Program-made: the position numbers and the translations under genes
Shown: positions 39,316 to 49,782 of the stretch, piece after piece
How positions within the stretch are numbered: the first letter of the stretch is position 1
Layout of the letters: each line of letters begins with the position of its first letter
Notes under the pieces: model-generated
Seen by the model: the letters and a program-made list of their open reading frames with translations, nothing else
What the model was told of the DNA's origin: nothing
Database searches by the model: none
Assembly: GCF_000160775.2 (NCBI RefSeq)
Contig: NZ_CM001024.1
Location: forward strand, 409,016 to 473,015
Direction: 5' to 3'
DNA from: Aeromicrobium marinum DSM 15272
GTDB taxonomy: Bacteria > Actinomycetota > Actinomycetes > Propionibacteriales > Nocardioidaceae
DNA: 64,000 nucleotides

Positions 39316-40566
39316 TCAGGCGGCGTGGCTGCCCGACCCGCCGGACGTCTCGACGGTCTCGCCCGGCGGGGCGAGCCACACGGCGAACGCCGTCGTGACC
39401 GGCACGGCGAGCACCAGACCGATCGCGCCGATCAACGTGCGCACGACCTCCTGGGCGATCTCCTCGGTCGTGACGGCGTCGAGCAGATCGCGCTGGTAGG
39501 CGGTGATCAGCAGCATCACCGTCATCGCCGACCCGGCGTAGGCGAACACCAGCGTGTACACGCTGGAGGCGATGTGGTCGCGGCCGATGCGCATCGCGGA
39601 GCGGAACAGGTCCACGCGGCGGGCGAAAGGCTGCAGGGCGCGCAGCTCCCACACCGCGCTGGCCTGGGTGACGGTGACGTCGTTCAGCACGCCGAGCCCG
39701 GCGATCACCATGGTGGCGGCCACGACGCCCGAGAGGTTGATCTCCGGCGCGGTGGCCACGAGCAGGCGGTCGTCCTCGGAACCGACCCCGGTGAGGTTGG
39801 CCCATCCCGTGGCGAGGACGCCCGCGATCGCGGTGAAGGCGATGCCGAAGAGCGTGCCGAACAGGGCCGAGGTGGTGCGGATCGAGATGCCGTGGGCCAG
39901 ATACAGCACCGAGATCATGATGACGGTCGAGCCGACGACGGCCACGGCCAGCGGTGGTTCGCCCGAGAGCAGCGCCGGGAGGACGAACTTCACCAGCGCC
40001 AGCAGGGTGACGCCGATGCCCAGCAGGGCGAACACCCCGCGCCACCGGCCGATCAGACTCACCAGCACGGCGAAGGCGATGGTCATCGCCAGCAGGGGGA
40101 ATCCGCGGGTGAAGTCGCGGAACTCGTAGCTGGGCGCCTGTCCGGGGGGCTGGAACCGGACCAGCTCGACCTCGTCGCCCACCGACATGCCGCCACCGAC
40201 GAACCGGCTCGGGTCCAGGATGAAGGAGGCTTCCTCGCCGTCCTCGGTGGTGGCGACCACGTCAGCGCAGTCGCCCTGCACCACCGGCGTGTTGTCGGGC
40301 CCGATGCCGGTGTTGCCGCAGTCGAACGGCTCCACCGACGTGACGGTGCCCTCGACCAGCGTGACGCCCTCGTTCGCGAAGGGGTCCGGGCCCTCCGGCA
40401 CGCTCTCCGCATCGGGCCACAGCAGCGCCATGCCGGTCAGCGCGACGGCGGCGACGATCCCGACGACGAGACCGAGGGCACGGGCCAGGGCGGGTCGTGG
40501 AGGGCCGGGGTCGACGGGCCCGTGGCCGTGCGAGTGGCCATGGCCGGCGGCGTGGCTGTGTGTCAC
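39316..40566 (-). CDS. YibE/F family membrane protein
   Basis: 416 residues. The N-terminus has a His-rich tract (THSHAAGHGHSHGHG) that could bind metal. One TM follows, then an extracytoplasmic beta-rich domain (about 60-150), and six or seven TM segments with the YibE/F pattern (VVGSTVIMISVLYLAHGIS, GVLNDVTVTQASAVWEL). Members are putative transporters or channels. Start GTG 40566 lies one base from the start codon of the divergent kinase gene, which is unusual; GTG codons further in are possible. Confidence 0.82.
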   Translation of the reverse strand: MTHSHAAGHGHSHGHGPVDPGPPRPALARALGLVVGIVAAVALTGMALLWPDAESVPEGPDPFANEGVTLVEGTVTSVEPFDCGNTGIGPDNTPVVQGDCADVVATTEDGEEASFILDPSRFVGGGMSVGDEVELVRFQPPGQAPSYEFRDFTRGFPLLAMTIAFAVLVSLIGRWRGVFALLGIGVTLLALVKFVLPALLSGEPPLAVAVVGSTVIMISVLYLAHGISIRTTSALFGTLFGIAFTAIAGVLATGWANLTGVGSEDDRLLVATAPEINLSGVVAATMVIAGLGVLNDVTVTQASAVWELRALQPFARRVDLFRSAMRIGRDHIASSVYTLVFAYAGSAMTVMLLITAYQRDLLDAVTTEEIAQEVVRTLIGAIGLVLAVPVTTAFAVWLAPPGETVETSGGSGSHAA

Positions 40567-40567
40567 G

Positions 40568-41341
40568 ATGAACAGCGTGCCACGAGGAACCGAGGAGACC
40601 CCGGAGCACCTGCCGGGCGGCACCGGGGGTGTCTGGAAGGTCGGCCGCACCGTCCACCGCCCGACCGGCGCGTGGACCCCCGCGGTCCACCGCCTGCTGC
40701 GCTGGTTGGCCGACCAGGGCCTGGGCGGCATCCCGCACGTGCACGGTCTCGACGACGACGGCCGTGAGGTGCTGAGCTACATCGAGGGCCGCGGGGTGCC
40801 GGTCGACGACGAGGTGGTGCTCGACTCCGTGCTGGTCGAGGCGGTCCAGTGGTTGCGGGAGTTCCACGACGTCGTCGAGGACTTCCGGCCCACCGAACCG
40901 CTCACCTGGCGCAGCGGCACGGCGGAGCTGGAGCCGGGTCAGATCATCTGTCATGCCGACCCCGGCGCGTACAACTGGATCATCCAGAGCGGCCACTTCG
41001 TCGGGATGATCGACTGGGACCTGGCCGGTCCCGGCCGGGCGATCGACGACCTGGCCTTCCTGTGCTGGACGGCGGTCCCGCTGTACCGGGCGACCGATCC
41101 GGTCGATGCGGCACGCCGGCTCGACCTCGTGGCCGACACCTACGGCGAGTGGGGGCCGGTCACCGTGCTGAACGCCGTGGTCGACCGCATGACGACCGCG
41201 ACCGAGCGCATCGCCGCGGGCATCGAGCGGGGTGACCCCGGCATGGTCGCCCTCGCTTCGAGAGGGGAGCCGCAGCGCACCCGCGACCGGGTGGCCGACT
41301 TCCGGACCCGGATCCCCGCCATCGAGGAGGCCCTGGCATGA
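40568..41341 (+). CDS. Phosphotransferase (APH/choline kinase-like)
   Basis: 257 residues. The catalytic loop H-A-D-x4-N (ICHADPGAYNW) and the metal-binding Asp in GMIDWD are the APH hallmarks; an N-terminal ATP-binding lobe (GGVWKVGRTVHRPTG) is short. It would transfer phosphate from ATP to a small hydroxyl substrate. No specific resistance phenotype can be read. Its stop overlaps the cupin gene by four bases, and its 5' end nearly abuts the divergent YibE/F gene. Confidence 0.82.
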   Translation: MNSVPRGTEETPEHLPGGTGGVWKVGRTVHRPTGAWTPAVHRLLRWLADQGLGGIPHVHGLDDDGREVLSYIEGRGVPVDDEVVLDSVLVEAVQWLREFHDVVEDFRPTEPLTWRSGTAELEPGQIICHADPGAYNWIIQSGHFVGMIDWDLAGPGRAIDDLAFLCWTAVPLYRATDPVDAARRLDLVADTYGEWGPVTVLNAVVDRMTTATERIAAGIERGDPGMVALASRGEPQRTRDRVADFRTRIPAIEEALA

Positions 41342-41745
41342 CCCGGCCGCCCGCCGCGGAACGACTCGACCTGGCCCCCCACCCCGAGGGCGGGTGGTAC
41401 CGCCAGACGTGGGCGTCGCCCGTCACGGTGACGTTGCCCGACGGCCGGGTGCGTCCCACCGCCACGCTCATCCTGTTCCTCCTGCCCGCGGGCGAGCGCT
41501 CCGACTGGCACCGCGTTGCGTCCGACGAGCTGTGGGTCGCGCAGACCGGTGAGGTCACCCTGGAGCTCGGCGGCGAGGGTGAGCGTCCCGGCGAGGTCAC
41601 CACGGTCGCGTGCAGCCTCGCCACCGAACCGCACGTGCTCGTCCCGGCCGGGTGGTGGCAGCGCACGGTTGCTGCGGACGAGGACGCACTGGTCAGCTGC
41701 CTGGTGTCGCCCGGCTTCGACTTCGACGACTTCGAGCTCGCCTGA
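41338..41745 (+). CDS. DUF985 cupin protein
   Basis: 135 residues. LAPHPEGGWYRQTW is the DUF985 opening, and ERSDWHRVASDELWV and GWWQRTVAADEDALVSCLVS are the cupin strands. The His of DWHRV and the Glu/Asp nearby could bind metal. Members are proposed sugar or small-molecule epimerase-like proteins. It is coupled to the kinase gene by ATGA overlap. Confidence 0.85.
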   Translation: MTRPPAAERLDLAPHPEGGWYRQTWASPVTVTLPDGRVRPTATLILFLLPAGERSDWHRVASDELWVAQTGEVTLELGGEGERPGEVTTVACSLATEPHVLVPAGWWQRTVAADEDALVSCLVSPGFDFDDFELA

Positions 41746-41747
41746 CG

Positions 41748-42512
41748 TCAGGTCCGGACCCGCTGCGGCAGACCGAAGACGGTGCGGACCGGGTCGGCGT
41801 GCAGCACCGAGGCGGGCGCCACGTCGACCAGCCCGGGCAGGCCGGCGGCCGCGACCAGGGAGTCGTCCAGGTGCAACAGGTCGGCCTGCCGGAGGGGCCA
41901 GGGCTCGTGGTGGTTGGGGATCCACAGGGTCTGCCCGGCCCAGCGGGTGTGCAGCCCGAACCGTGCGGTGAGGAACAGGTCCAGCTCCGACGGATCGGTG
42001 ATGCGGTCGCCGATGCGTGCGGTGAGGCGACCGCCGGCTCCTCGCGGCCCGGGCCAGCGTCGGCGGGTCGTGTAGTCGACCACGTCGTCGCGACGATCGA
42101 TCCGCATGCGGGCCCACGTGTACGGGGTCGCGAAGGCCAGCCGTGCCCCGACGGCCGCGACCAGTCGGCTGGTCTCCAGCGAGCGGAACACGACCCCGTG
42201 GCGTCCCTGACCGTCCACGGAGTAGAGCCGCACGTTCGTCTCGGCGAAGTCGCCGAGGTAGGGGATCGCGGGTCCGCGTCCGAACCCGGCCTGCTGCATG
42301 CGGAACGGGATGAGGCCCACGTACGTCGCGCCGCCCAGCTCGTCCGGCACGGTGCCGCGCGGCAGCAGATGGGCCACCCGGTCGGGGTCGACGGCCCAGT
42401 GGACGAAGGTGAGGTCGGCCCACACCTGCCTCATGAGCCGGGGGCCTGCCAGCGGGGCCGGATGCGGGCTGAAGGTCGTCACGAGATCACTGTGGACCTG
42501 CGCGCCCGCCAC
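41748..42512 (-). CDS. DUF2071 (YqjF family) protein
   Basis: 254 residues. LMRQVWADLTFVHWAVDPDR, then LLPRGTVPDELGGATYVGLIP and ETNVRLYSVDGQGRHGVVF, give the DUF2071/YqjF signature; the function is unknown. GTG 42512 is used. An in-frame GTG twelve codons later (VTTFSPHPAPLAGP) is an alternative. The gene converges on the cupin gene with a two-base gap. Confidence 0.82.
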   Translation of the reverse strand: MAGAQVHSDLVTTFSPHPAPLAGPRLMRQVWADLTFVHWAVDPDRVAHLLPRGTVPDELGGATYVGLIPFRMQQAGFGRGPAIPYLGDFAETNVRLYSVDGQGRHGVVFRSLETSRLVAAVGARLAFATPYTWARMRIDRRDDVVDYTTRRRWPGPRGAGGRLTARIGDRITDPSELDLFLTARFGLHTRWAGQTLWIPNHHEPWPLRQADLLHLDDSLVAAAGLPGLVDVAPASVLHADPVRTVFGLPQRVRT

Positions 42513-42538
42513 CGCGCGTCGGCGACGTGTGAGGTCGG

Positions 42539-43153
42539 CTACGTGGGGTCGCCGCAGGCGCAGTTCTCGCCGCGCCAGGCCTCACGGCCCTCACGCGCGG
42601 CGACGGCGGCGATGACGAGCCCGGCGAGGGGGTCGGCCCACGACCAGCCCCACGCGGCGTTCAGCACGAGTCCGACCAGCAGGACGGCCGAGAGGTAGGT
42701 GCACAGCAAGGTCTGGGTGGAGTCCGCGACCACGGTGTCGGATCCCAGGGCACGCCCGGTGCGGCGCTGCGCCCAGGAGAGGAACGGCATGACGACGAGG
42801 GACACTGCTGCCAGGACGATGCCGACCGTCGACGGCTCGGGTTCGTCGCGGGAGACCAGGGACCGGACCGACTCCACCGAGACGTACCCGGCCAGGGCGA
42901 AGAACGAGAGCGCCATCAGGCGCAGGGCGATCCTCTCGCGCGACTCCGGGACGCGATGGCTGAACTGCCACAGGATGATGAGTCCGCTGGCCACCTCGAC
43001 GGTGGAGTCGAGCCCGAACCCGACCAGGGCGACCGAGCCGGCGGCGAGGCCGGCGGCGACGGCGATCACGGCCTCGGCCGCGTTGTAGCCGACCGACACC
43101 CCGGCCAAGAGCTTCGCGCGCCTCCCCAGGCGGGCGCGCTCCTCGGTCCTCAC
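42539..43153 (-). CDS. Cation efflux (CDF-like) transporter
   Basis: 204 residues with five or six TM segments. GYNAAEAVIAVAAGL, GFGLDSTVEVASGLIILWQF and VADSTQTLLCTYLSAVLLVG match the short cation-diffusion subfamily, which lacks the usual C-terminal domain. A terminal GENCACGDPT may bind metal. GTG 43153 overlaps the upstream ArsR gene, so expression is probably induced by metal. Confidence 0.85.
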   Translation of the reverse strand: MRTEERARLGRRAKLLAGVSVGYNAAEAVIAVAAGLAAGSVALVGFGLDSTVEVASGLIILWQFSHRVPESRERIALRLMALSFFALAGYVSVESVRSLVSRDEPEPSTVGIVLAAVSLVVMPFLSWAQRRTGRALGSDTVVADSTQTLLCTYLSAVLLVGLVLNAAWGWSWADPLAGLVIAAVAAREGREAWRGENCACGDPT

Positions 43154-43491
43154 CGCGGAGCCTCCTGTGCGGCGGCGCCGTGGGACGGACACAGGGTGAC
43201 GGCGTCTCCGGTGAGGGCGAGCAGCTGTTCGGCGGCGGCCAGCACGGCCAGCGTCGCCTCCGGATGGGTCAACGAGTAGTACGAGGCGCGACCCTGGGCC
43301 CGAACCTGCGCGATGCCGCAGTCGACGAGACAGGCGAGGTGCTGCGACACGGTGGACTGGGCCAGCCCGAGTCGACCGACCAGATCGACCACCCGGTGCT
43401 CGTTGGTCACGAGGTGCCGCACGATCGCGAGGCGGGAGCGGTCGCCGAACCCGTGGAACAGGCACGCAGCGGCGGTCAGGTCAGGTGTCAT
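43150..43491 (-). CDS. ArsR-family metalloregulator
   Basis: 113 residues, a winged helix-turn-helix repressor. ACLFHGFGDRSRLAIVRHL, then VVDLVGRLGLAQSTVSQHLA and a wing LVDCGIAQVRAQGRASYY. Cys residues in ACLF, CLVDC and the C-terminal CPSHG are possible metal ligands. ATG 43491 lies inside a perfect palindrome. The downstream CDF gene overlaps by four bases, forming a regulator-transporter operon. Confidence 0.9.
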   Translation of the reverse strand: MTPDLTAAACLFHGFGDRSRLAIVRHLVTNEHRVVDLVGRLGLAQSTVSQHLACLVDCGIAQVRAQGRASYYSLTHPEATLAVLAAAEQLLALTGDAVTLCPSHGAAAQEAPR

Positions 43492-43511
43492 CGTCACCTG
43501 ACGATGACACC
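43484..43511. promoter_or_regulatory. 13-2-13 perfect palindrome, ArsR operator candidate
   Basis: GGTGTCATCGTCA (43484-43496), CC, then TGACGATGACACC (43499-43511). ArsR/SmtB proteins bind 12-2-12 palindromes. This one covers the ArsR start codon. Confidence 0.65.
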
Positions 43512-43577
43512 ATGGATCACGATCTGAGTGCAAGGGCGGGGTCCGTCGGGGCACCTCCGTGTGGCGGACGACACCTC

Positions 43578-43583
43578 TAGGGT
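43578..43583 (+). promoter_or_regulatory. Leaderless -10 of the bile acid symporter-like gene
   Basis: TAGGGT ends six bases before ATG 43590. Confidence 0.45.
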
Positions 43584-44421
43584 GGGCGGATGGACTCCGC
43601 CCTCAGCACCGTCGGACTGCCGATCGCGCTCGGGATCATCATGTACGGGCTGGGCCTGTCGCTGACCGTCGAGGACTTCCGCCGGGTGGGCCGCCACCCT
43701 CGCGCCGTCGCCGTGGCGTTGGGCTGCCAGCTGCTGATCCTGCCGGCAGCGTGCTTCGGGCTGGTGCTGGCGCTCGACCTGTCACCTCTGCTCGCGGTCG
43801 GTCTGCTGCTGCTCGCGGCGTCGCCGGGCGGCACCACGGCCAATCTGTACAGCCACCTGTTCCGCGGCGACGTCGCCCTGAACGTGTCGCTCACGGCGAT
43901 CAACTCGATCATCGCCATCGGGACCCTGCCGGTCATCACGAACCTCGCCATCGCCTACTACGAGCTGGACGACACGGTGAGCCTGCAGTTCCGCAAGGTC
44001 GTCGAGGTCTTCGCCATCGTGCTGGTCCCGGTGGTGCTGGGCATGCTGACGCGGGCCCGCAGCGCCGGTTTCGCCGACCGCATGGACCGACCCGTCCGCA
44101 TCGCGTCGGCCGTGATCCTGGCGGTGCTCGTGCTCGCCATCCTGGTCGACCAGCGCGACGACGTCGGCGACTACCTCGCCGACGTCGGCATCGCCGCCAG
44201 CCTGTTCTGCGTCGTCAGCCTGGTCGTCGGGTACGTCGTGCCGCGGTGGGCCGGCGTCACCGAGCGGCAGGCGATCGCCAGCTCGTTCGAGATCGGGGTG
44301 CACAACGCGACGTTGGCGATCTACGTGGCCGTCGAGGTGCTCGACTCCACGGAGATCTCCGTGCCGGCGGCGGTCTACGGCGTCGTGATGTTCGTGCTGG
44401 CGGCCCTCTGGGGTGTCGCCC

Positions 44422-46008
<1,587 letters not shown>

Positions 46009-46103
46009 GAGGGCTCCAAGGATCCGGAGGGGACGCGACGAGGTCGCGCGGGGCTCGGGATCAGCGGTCCGTGGGCACCAGTGTAGGCCACGCCCCGCGG
46101 CGA

Positions 46104-46109
46104 TAATCT
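46104..46109 (+). promoter_or_regulatory. Leaderless -10 of the 91-aa gene
   Basis: TAATCT ends six bases before ATG 46116. Confidence 0.5.
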
Positions 46110-46115
46110 GCTCCC

Positions 46116-46391
46116 ATGACCGGGATCTGGTTCGACGAGGCCGAGGACGCGGAGGAGATCGTCAAGGCCCTGCAGGCCGAGGGCTACCGCACCGAGCTGC
46201 GCCGCGAGTCGTTCGCCGGCGAGGACGACTCCGACGACCGGGCATGGCTGCTCGAGGTCGATCCGTTCGACGACCGGGTGGTCGAGATGGTGGACGTCTA
46301 CGGCGGCTGGATGCCCGGCGACGACCGGTTGCCGGCCGAGCCGCTCGACCTGCCGGCGCAGCCGCGCCGGATCAAGCGTCCTGAGGGCTGA
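46116..46391 (+). CDS. Hypothetical acidic protein, 91 aa
   Basis: Begins MTGIWFDEAEDAEEIVKALQ and continues EGYRTELRRESFAGEDDSDD, an acidic alpha/beta ferredoxin-like pattern. No family is recognised. It is transcribed away from ABC-F and its 3' end overlaps the convergent peptidase gene by 20 bases. Confidence 0.7.
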   Translation: MTGIWFDEAEDAEEIVKALQAEGYRTELRRESFAGEDDSDDRAWLLEVDPFDDRVVEMVDVYGGWMPGDDRLPAEPLDLPAQPRRIKRPEG

Positions 46392-48474
46392 CCTCGACCC
46401 GCGGCAGGTTCTCGTGCAGGAACCGGACCTGCAGCAGCTTGAGGTTCTCCGCGACGGTCTCCTGCGGGGTCATGTGGGTGACCCCCGCGAGCGGCAGCAC
46501 GGTGTGCGACCGGCCGGCGGCCATCAGGGCCGACGACAGGCGCAGGGTGTGGGCCGCGACGACGTTGTCGTCGGCCAGTCCGTGGATGAGCAGCAGCGGA
46601 CGACTCAGGTCGGCCGCGAGAGGCAGCAGCGAGTTCGCGTCGTAGACGTCGGGCCGGGCGGTCGGGTCGCCGAGGTACCGCTCGGTGTAGCAGGTGTCGT
46701 ACAGCCGCCACTCCGTGACGGGCGCCCCGGCGACGGCGACGTGGAAGACGTCGGGCCGCTTCAGCACCGCCAACGCCGCGAGGTAGCCCCCGTACGACCA
46801 GCCCATGATGCCGACCCGGGAGGTGTCGACGTCGCCCGGGAAGGCCGCCGCGACGGCGTGCAGGGCGTCGACCTGGTCGTCGAGGGTGACGTCGGCGAAC
46901 GCCCCCGCGATCTCGCGCTCCCAAGCATGACCGCGACCGGGGGTGCCGCGGCCGTCGGCGACGACGACGCAGAACCCTTGATCTGCCAGCCACTGGGCCT
47001 CGGTGAACATCCGGGCGGACGCGAGGACCCGCTGGGCGTGCGGGCCCCCGTACGGGTCCATGAGGACGGGCAGGGGGGTGCCGGGGGTGTGGTCCCGCGG
47101 GAAGACCACGGCCGTGCGCAGCTCCCGGTCACCGGCGGCCAGCAGGTGGACGTGCGGCTCGAACGGCACCGGTTCGGCGACGGACCCGATGCGCACCGCG
47201 TCGCCGGCCGCCGGGTGGGCGGTCACGGTCGTGGAGGGGTGGTCCAGGGCGGACCGGACCACGACGGTGGTCCCGCCGCCGACCACCGCACCGTGGACGG
47301 CCGCCCCGACGGTGAGCTCCTCGAGCGTGCCGTCGAACCCGAACCGGACCACCTGGATCTCGGTGGGCTCGTGCGACGCCGTCGCCACCACCGCGTCGTC
47401 GAGCACCGCGACGACCGAGCGCACCTGCCACCCGGTCGGTGAGACGGCGACGCCGTCGACGACCACGCGGCGCCAGCCGTCGACGTCCTCCAACGACACC
47501 AGACGGCCTCCGGGGGCGAAGCGGGGCGCGGCGGTCAGCTCGACCCAGTGGTCGTCGCTGAGGTCGCGCAGCACCCGGGTCGAGTCGTCGGCCGGGTCGA
47601 TCGCCAGGACCTGGGACCGGCGCTGGTCCCGGCTGAGCACCTGCACCACCGGGTCACCGTGCTCGGTCCAGCTGACCCGCGCGAGGTACTCGAACGCCAC
47701 GTGGTCCCACTGCACCTGCCGGCGGTCGCCGTCGAGGGAGACGTGCCACAGGCTGACGGCGGCGTTCGGCGTGCCGGCGGCCGGGTAGCGCACCGTGGCG
47801 GGCCGACGTTCGGGGTGTTCGGGGTCGGCGATGTGCCACTCCTGAACCGGGGCCTCGTCGAACCGCTCGACCAGCAGGGACTCGCCGTCCGGCGCCCACC
47901 AGAACCCGCGCATGCGGTCCATCTCCTCGGCGGCGATGAACTCGGCCTGGCCCCAGGTCTCGGTGGCGCCCTCGGGCTCCGCGAGGGCCTGGTCGCCGGT
48001 GCCGTCCACGGCGATGACCCGCAGGGAGCGACCTGCGGCGTAGGCGATGCGCCGACCGGTCGGGTCGAGTCGGGGGTCCACCACGCCGTCAGGCGTCGGC
48101 AGCCGGCGGGAGGCACGGGTGCGCAGGTCGACGACCCACAGGCCGCCGGACAGCGCGAAGCAGGCCCACCGGCCGGCGGGATCGACGTCGTAGCCCACGA
48201 TCCCGGCGGCGGACTCGCGGCTGCGCTCGCGGCGGACCCGTTCGGCGGCCGACAGCTGCTCACCGCTCTCACCCAGCAGCACCGAGGGATCGGCCAGCAC
48301 GGCCTCCTCGCCGGTGGCCACGTCGATCTCCCGCAGGATCCCCGTGCGGGTGACCCCGTCGGAGGTGCGGACGAACCGCACCGTCCGGCCGTCGGGGGCG
48401 ACCGTGATCGAACGCGGCACCCCCAGGGTGAAGCGAAGGGTGCGGGCCGCCAGTCGCGGGTAGGACAGGGTCAT
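46372..48474 (-). CDS. S9-family prolyl oligopeptidase / DPP IV-like peptidase
   Basis: 700 residues, no signal peptide. An N-terminal beta-propeller (about 25-430) is followed by the hydrolase domain. Nucleophile S560 lies in MGWSYGGYLA, the Asp in HGLADDNV and the His in GVTHMTPQE. The double-Glu motif EEMDR in the propeller (IAAEEMDRMRGF) is the DPP IV exopeptidase feature that holds the substrate N-terminus, so dipeptidyl-peptidase activity is likely. Confidence 0.93.
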   Translation of the reverse strand: MTLSYPRLAARTLRFTLGVPRSITVAPDGRTVRFVRTSDGVTRTGILREIDVATGEEAVLADPSVLLGESGEQLSAAERVRRERSRESAAGIVGYDVDPAGRWACFALSGGLWVVDLRTRASRRLPTPDGVVDPRLDPTGRRIAYAAGRSLRVIAVDGTGDQALAEPEGATETWGQAEFIAAEEMDRMRGFWWAPDGESLLVERFDEAPVQEWHIADPEHPERRPATVRYPAAGTPNAAVSLWHVSLDGDRRQVQWDHVAFEYLARVSWTEHGDPVVQVLSRDQRRSQVLAIDPADDSTRVLRDLSDDHWVELTAAPRFAPGGRLVSLEDVDGWRRVVVDGVAVSPTGWQVRSVVAVLDDAVVATASHEPTEIQVVRFGFDGTLEELTVGAAVHGAVVGGGTTVVVRSALDHPSTTVTAHPAAGDAVRIGSVAEPVPFEPHVHLLAAGDRELRTAVVFPRDHTPGTPLPVLMDPYGGPHAQRVLASARMFTEAQWLADQGFCVVVADGRGTPGRGHAWEREIAGAFADVTLDDQVDALHAVAAAFPGDVDTSRVGIMGWSYGGYLAALAVLKRPDVFHVAVAGAPVTEWRLYDTCYTERYLGDPTARPDVYDANSLLPLAADLSRPLLLIHGLADDNVVAAHTLRLSSALMAAGRSHTVLPLAGVTHMTPQETVAENLKLLQVRFLHENLPRVEVSPQDA

Positions 48475-48529
48475 GCGGTCATTCCATCACCCCGGGCCCG
48501 CGACGCCCGAGCCGCGGCGGGCGTGTCGG

Positions 48530-48535
48530 TAGCCT
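48530..48535 (+). promoter_or_regulatory. Leaderless -10 of mshB
   Basis: TAGCCT ends six bases before ATG 48542. Confidence 0.45.
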
Positions 48536-48541
48536 TGGCGC

Positions 48542-49450
48542 ATGACGTCGCCCGACCGCCGGTTGCTGCTGGTCCACGCCCACCCCGACGACGAGTCGAT
48601 CAACAACGGGGCCACGATGGCCAAGTACGTCGCCGAGGGTGCCCACGTGACCCTGGTGACCTGCACGCTGGGCGACCTGGGAGAGGTCCTCGTCCCCGAG
48701 CTGGCCCACCTGGCGGCCGACCGGGACGACACCCTGGGAGCCCACCGCGCGGGGGAGCTCGCCGAGGCGATGCGCCACCTCGGCGTCACCGACCACCGCG
48801 TCCTCGGCGGACCGGGTCACTACCGCGACTCCGGCATGCAGTGGGACGCCAGCGGTCACGCGACCGCCGCCGACGAGACCGGCCCCGACGCGTTCTGGCA
48901 CGCCGACCTGACGGAGGCGGCCGACCACCTCGTCGCCATCATCCGTGAGGTCCGTCCGCAGGTGCTGGTCACCTACGACCAGTTCGGCAACTACGGGCAC
49001 CCCGACCACGTGCAGGCCAACCGGGTCAGCCACTACGCCGCCGACCTCGCGGGCGTCCGTTCCTACCGGCCCGACCTGGGGGAGCCGTGGGAGATCTCGA
49101 AGCTGTACTGGACCGCGATGTCGGCCAGCCGGTTCCGTGACGGACTCCGCATGCTGCGTGACGCGGGCGACACGACCTCGTTCGAGGGCATGGACCCCGA
49201 CCACCTCCCGCCCTTCGCGATCGAGGACGCCGACCTCGACGCGGTGGTCGACGCCCCCGAGCACGTGCCGGCCAAGCTGGACGCGATGCGCGCCCACGCC
49301 ACCCAGATCACCCCGGACGGCGCGTTCTTCGCGATGGGTGTCGACCTCGCGGCGGTCGCGTGGGGAGCCGAGCACTACCGGCTGGCCCGCGGGCGGCGCG
49401 GGCCCGTGGGCGACTCCGGCCTCGAGGAGGACCTGTTCGCCGGGTTGTGA
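48542..49450 (+). CDS. mshB: N-acetyl-glucosaminyl-inositol deacetylase (mycothiol biosynthesis)
   Basis: 302 residues, LmbE/PIG-L fold. The zinc motif AHPDDESINNG (about 15-25) and the third ligand in YGHPDHVQANRV are present, with D in HPDD as catalytic base. It removes acetate from GlcNAc-inositol in the second committed step to mycothiol. Length matches MshB, and position before a DUF6113 gene is conserved in actinobacteria, favouring MshB over the amidase Mca. Confidence 0.93.
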   Translation: MTSPDRRLLLVHAHPDDESINNGATMAKYVAEGAHVTLVTCTLGDLGEVLVPELAHLAADRDDTLGAHRAGELAEAMRHLGVTDHRVLGGPGHYRDSGMQWDASGHATAADETGPDAFWHADLTEAADHLVAIIREVRPQVLVTYDQFGNYGHPDHVQANRVSHYAADLAGVRSYRPDLGEPWEISKLYWTAMSASRFRDGLRMLRDAGDTTSFEGMDPDHLPPFAIEDADLDAVVDAPEHVPAKLDAMRAHATQITPDGAFFAMGVDLAAVAWGAEHYRLARGRRGPVGDSGLEEDLFAGL

Positions 49451-49782
49451 CCCGGTCCGCGCTGGTCCTGGTCGGGTTCTACGTGGCGGCGCTCGGTGCG
49501 GTGCTGCACCGGCAGGTCGCCTCGCCGGCCGGGATCGAGCTGCCGTGGGGCCTGGTGCTGGCCGTCGCCGTGATCGTTCCGGTCGCCCTGGCCGCCGACG
49601 CCTGGGTCCGTCTGGGCAGCGCCTGGGTGGCCATCGGGTGGGCCCTCCTGCTGATGGTGCAGGGGTACGCGCCCGGTGGAGGTCAGTGGGTCGCCGGCGA
49701 CGCGCTCGGGTGGTCGTTCTCGCTCGGGGGCCTGGGGGTCCTCGTGTGCCTGGTGGTGTTCGTCCCTAGGCTGAACCGATGA
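49447..49782 (+). CDS. DUF6113 membrane protein
   Basis: GTG 49447 overlaps the mshB stop by four bases. 111 residues with four TM segments (ALVLVGFYVAALGAVLH, LPWGLVLAVAVIVPVALAAD, WVAIGWALLLMVQGY and a last one near the end). It fits DUF6113, regularly downstream of mshB; function unknown. Its last codons contain the promoter hexamer of the flavin reductase gene. Confidence 0.7.
   Translation: MTRSALVLVGFYVAALGAVLHRQVASPAGIELPWGLVLAVAVIVPVALAADAWVRLGSAWVAIGWALLLMVQGYAPGGGQWVAGDALGWSFSLGGLGVLVCLVVFVPRLNR
49767..49772 (+). promoter_or_regulatory. Leaderless -10 inside the DUF6113 gene
   Basis: TAGGCT ends six bases before ATG 49779 and could start a separate transcript for the flavin reductase and VanW genes. 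Confidence 0.4.
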
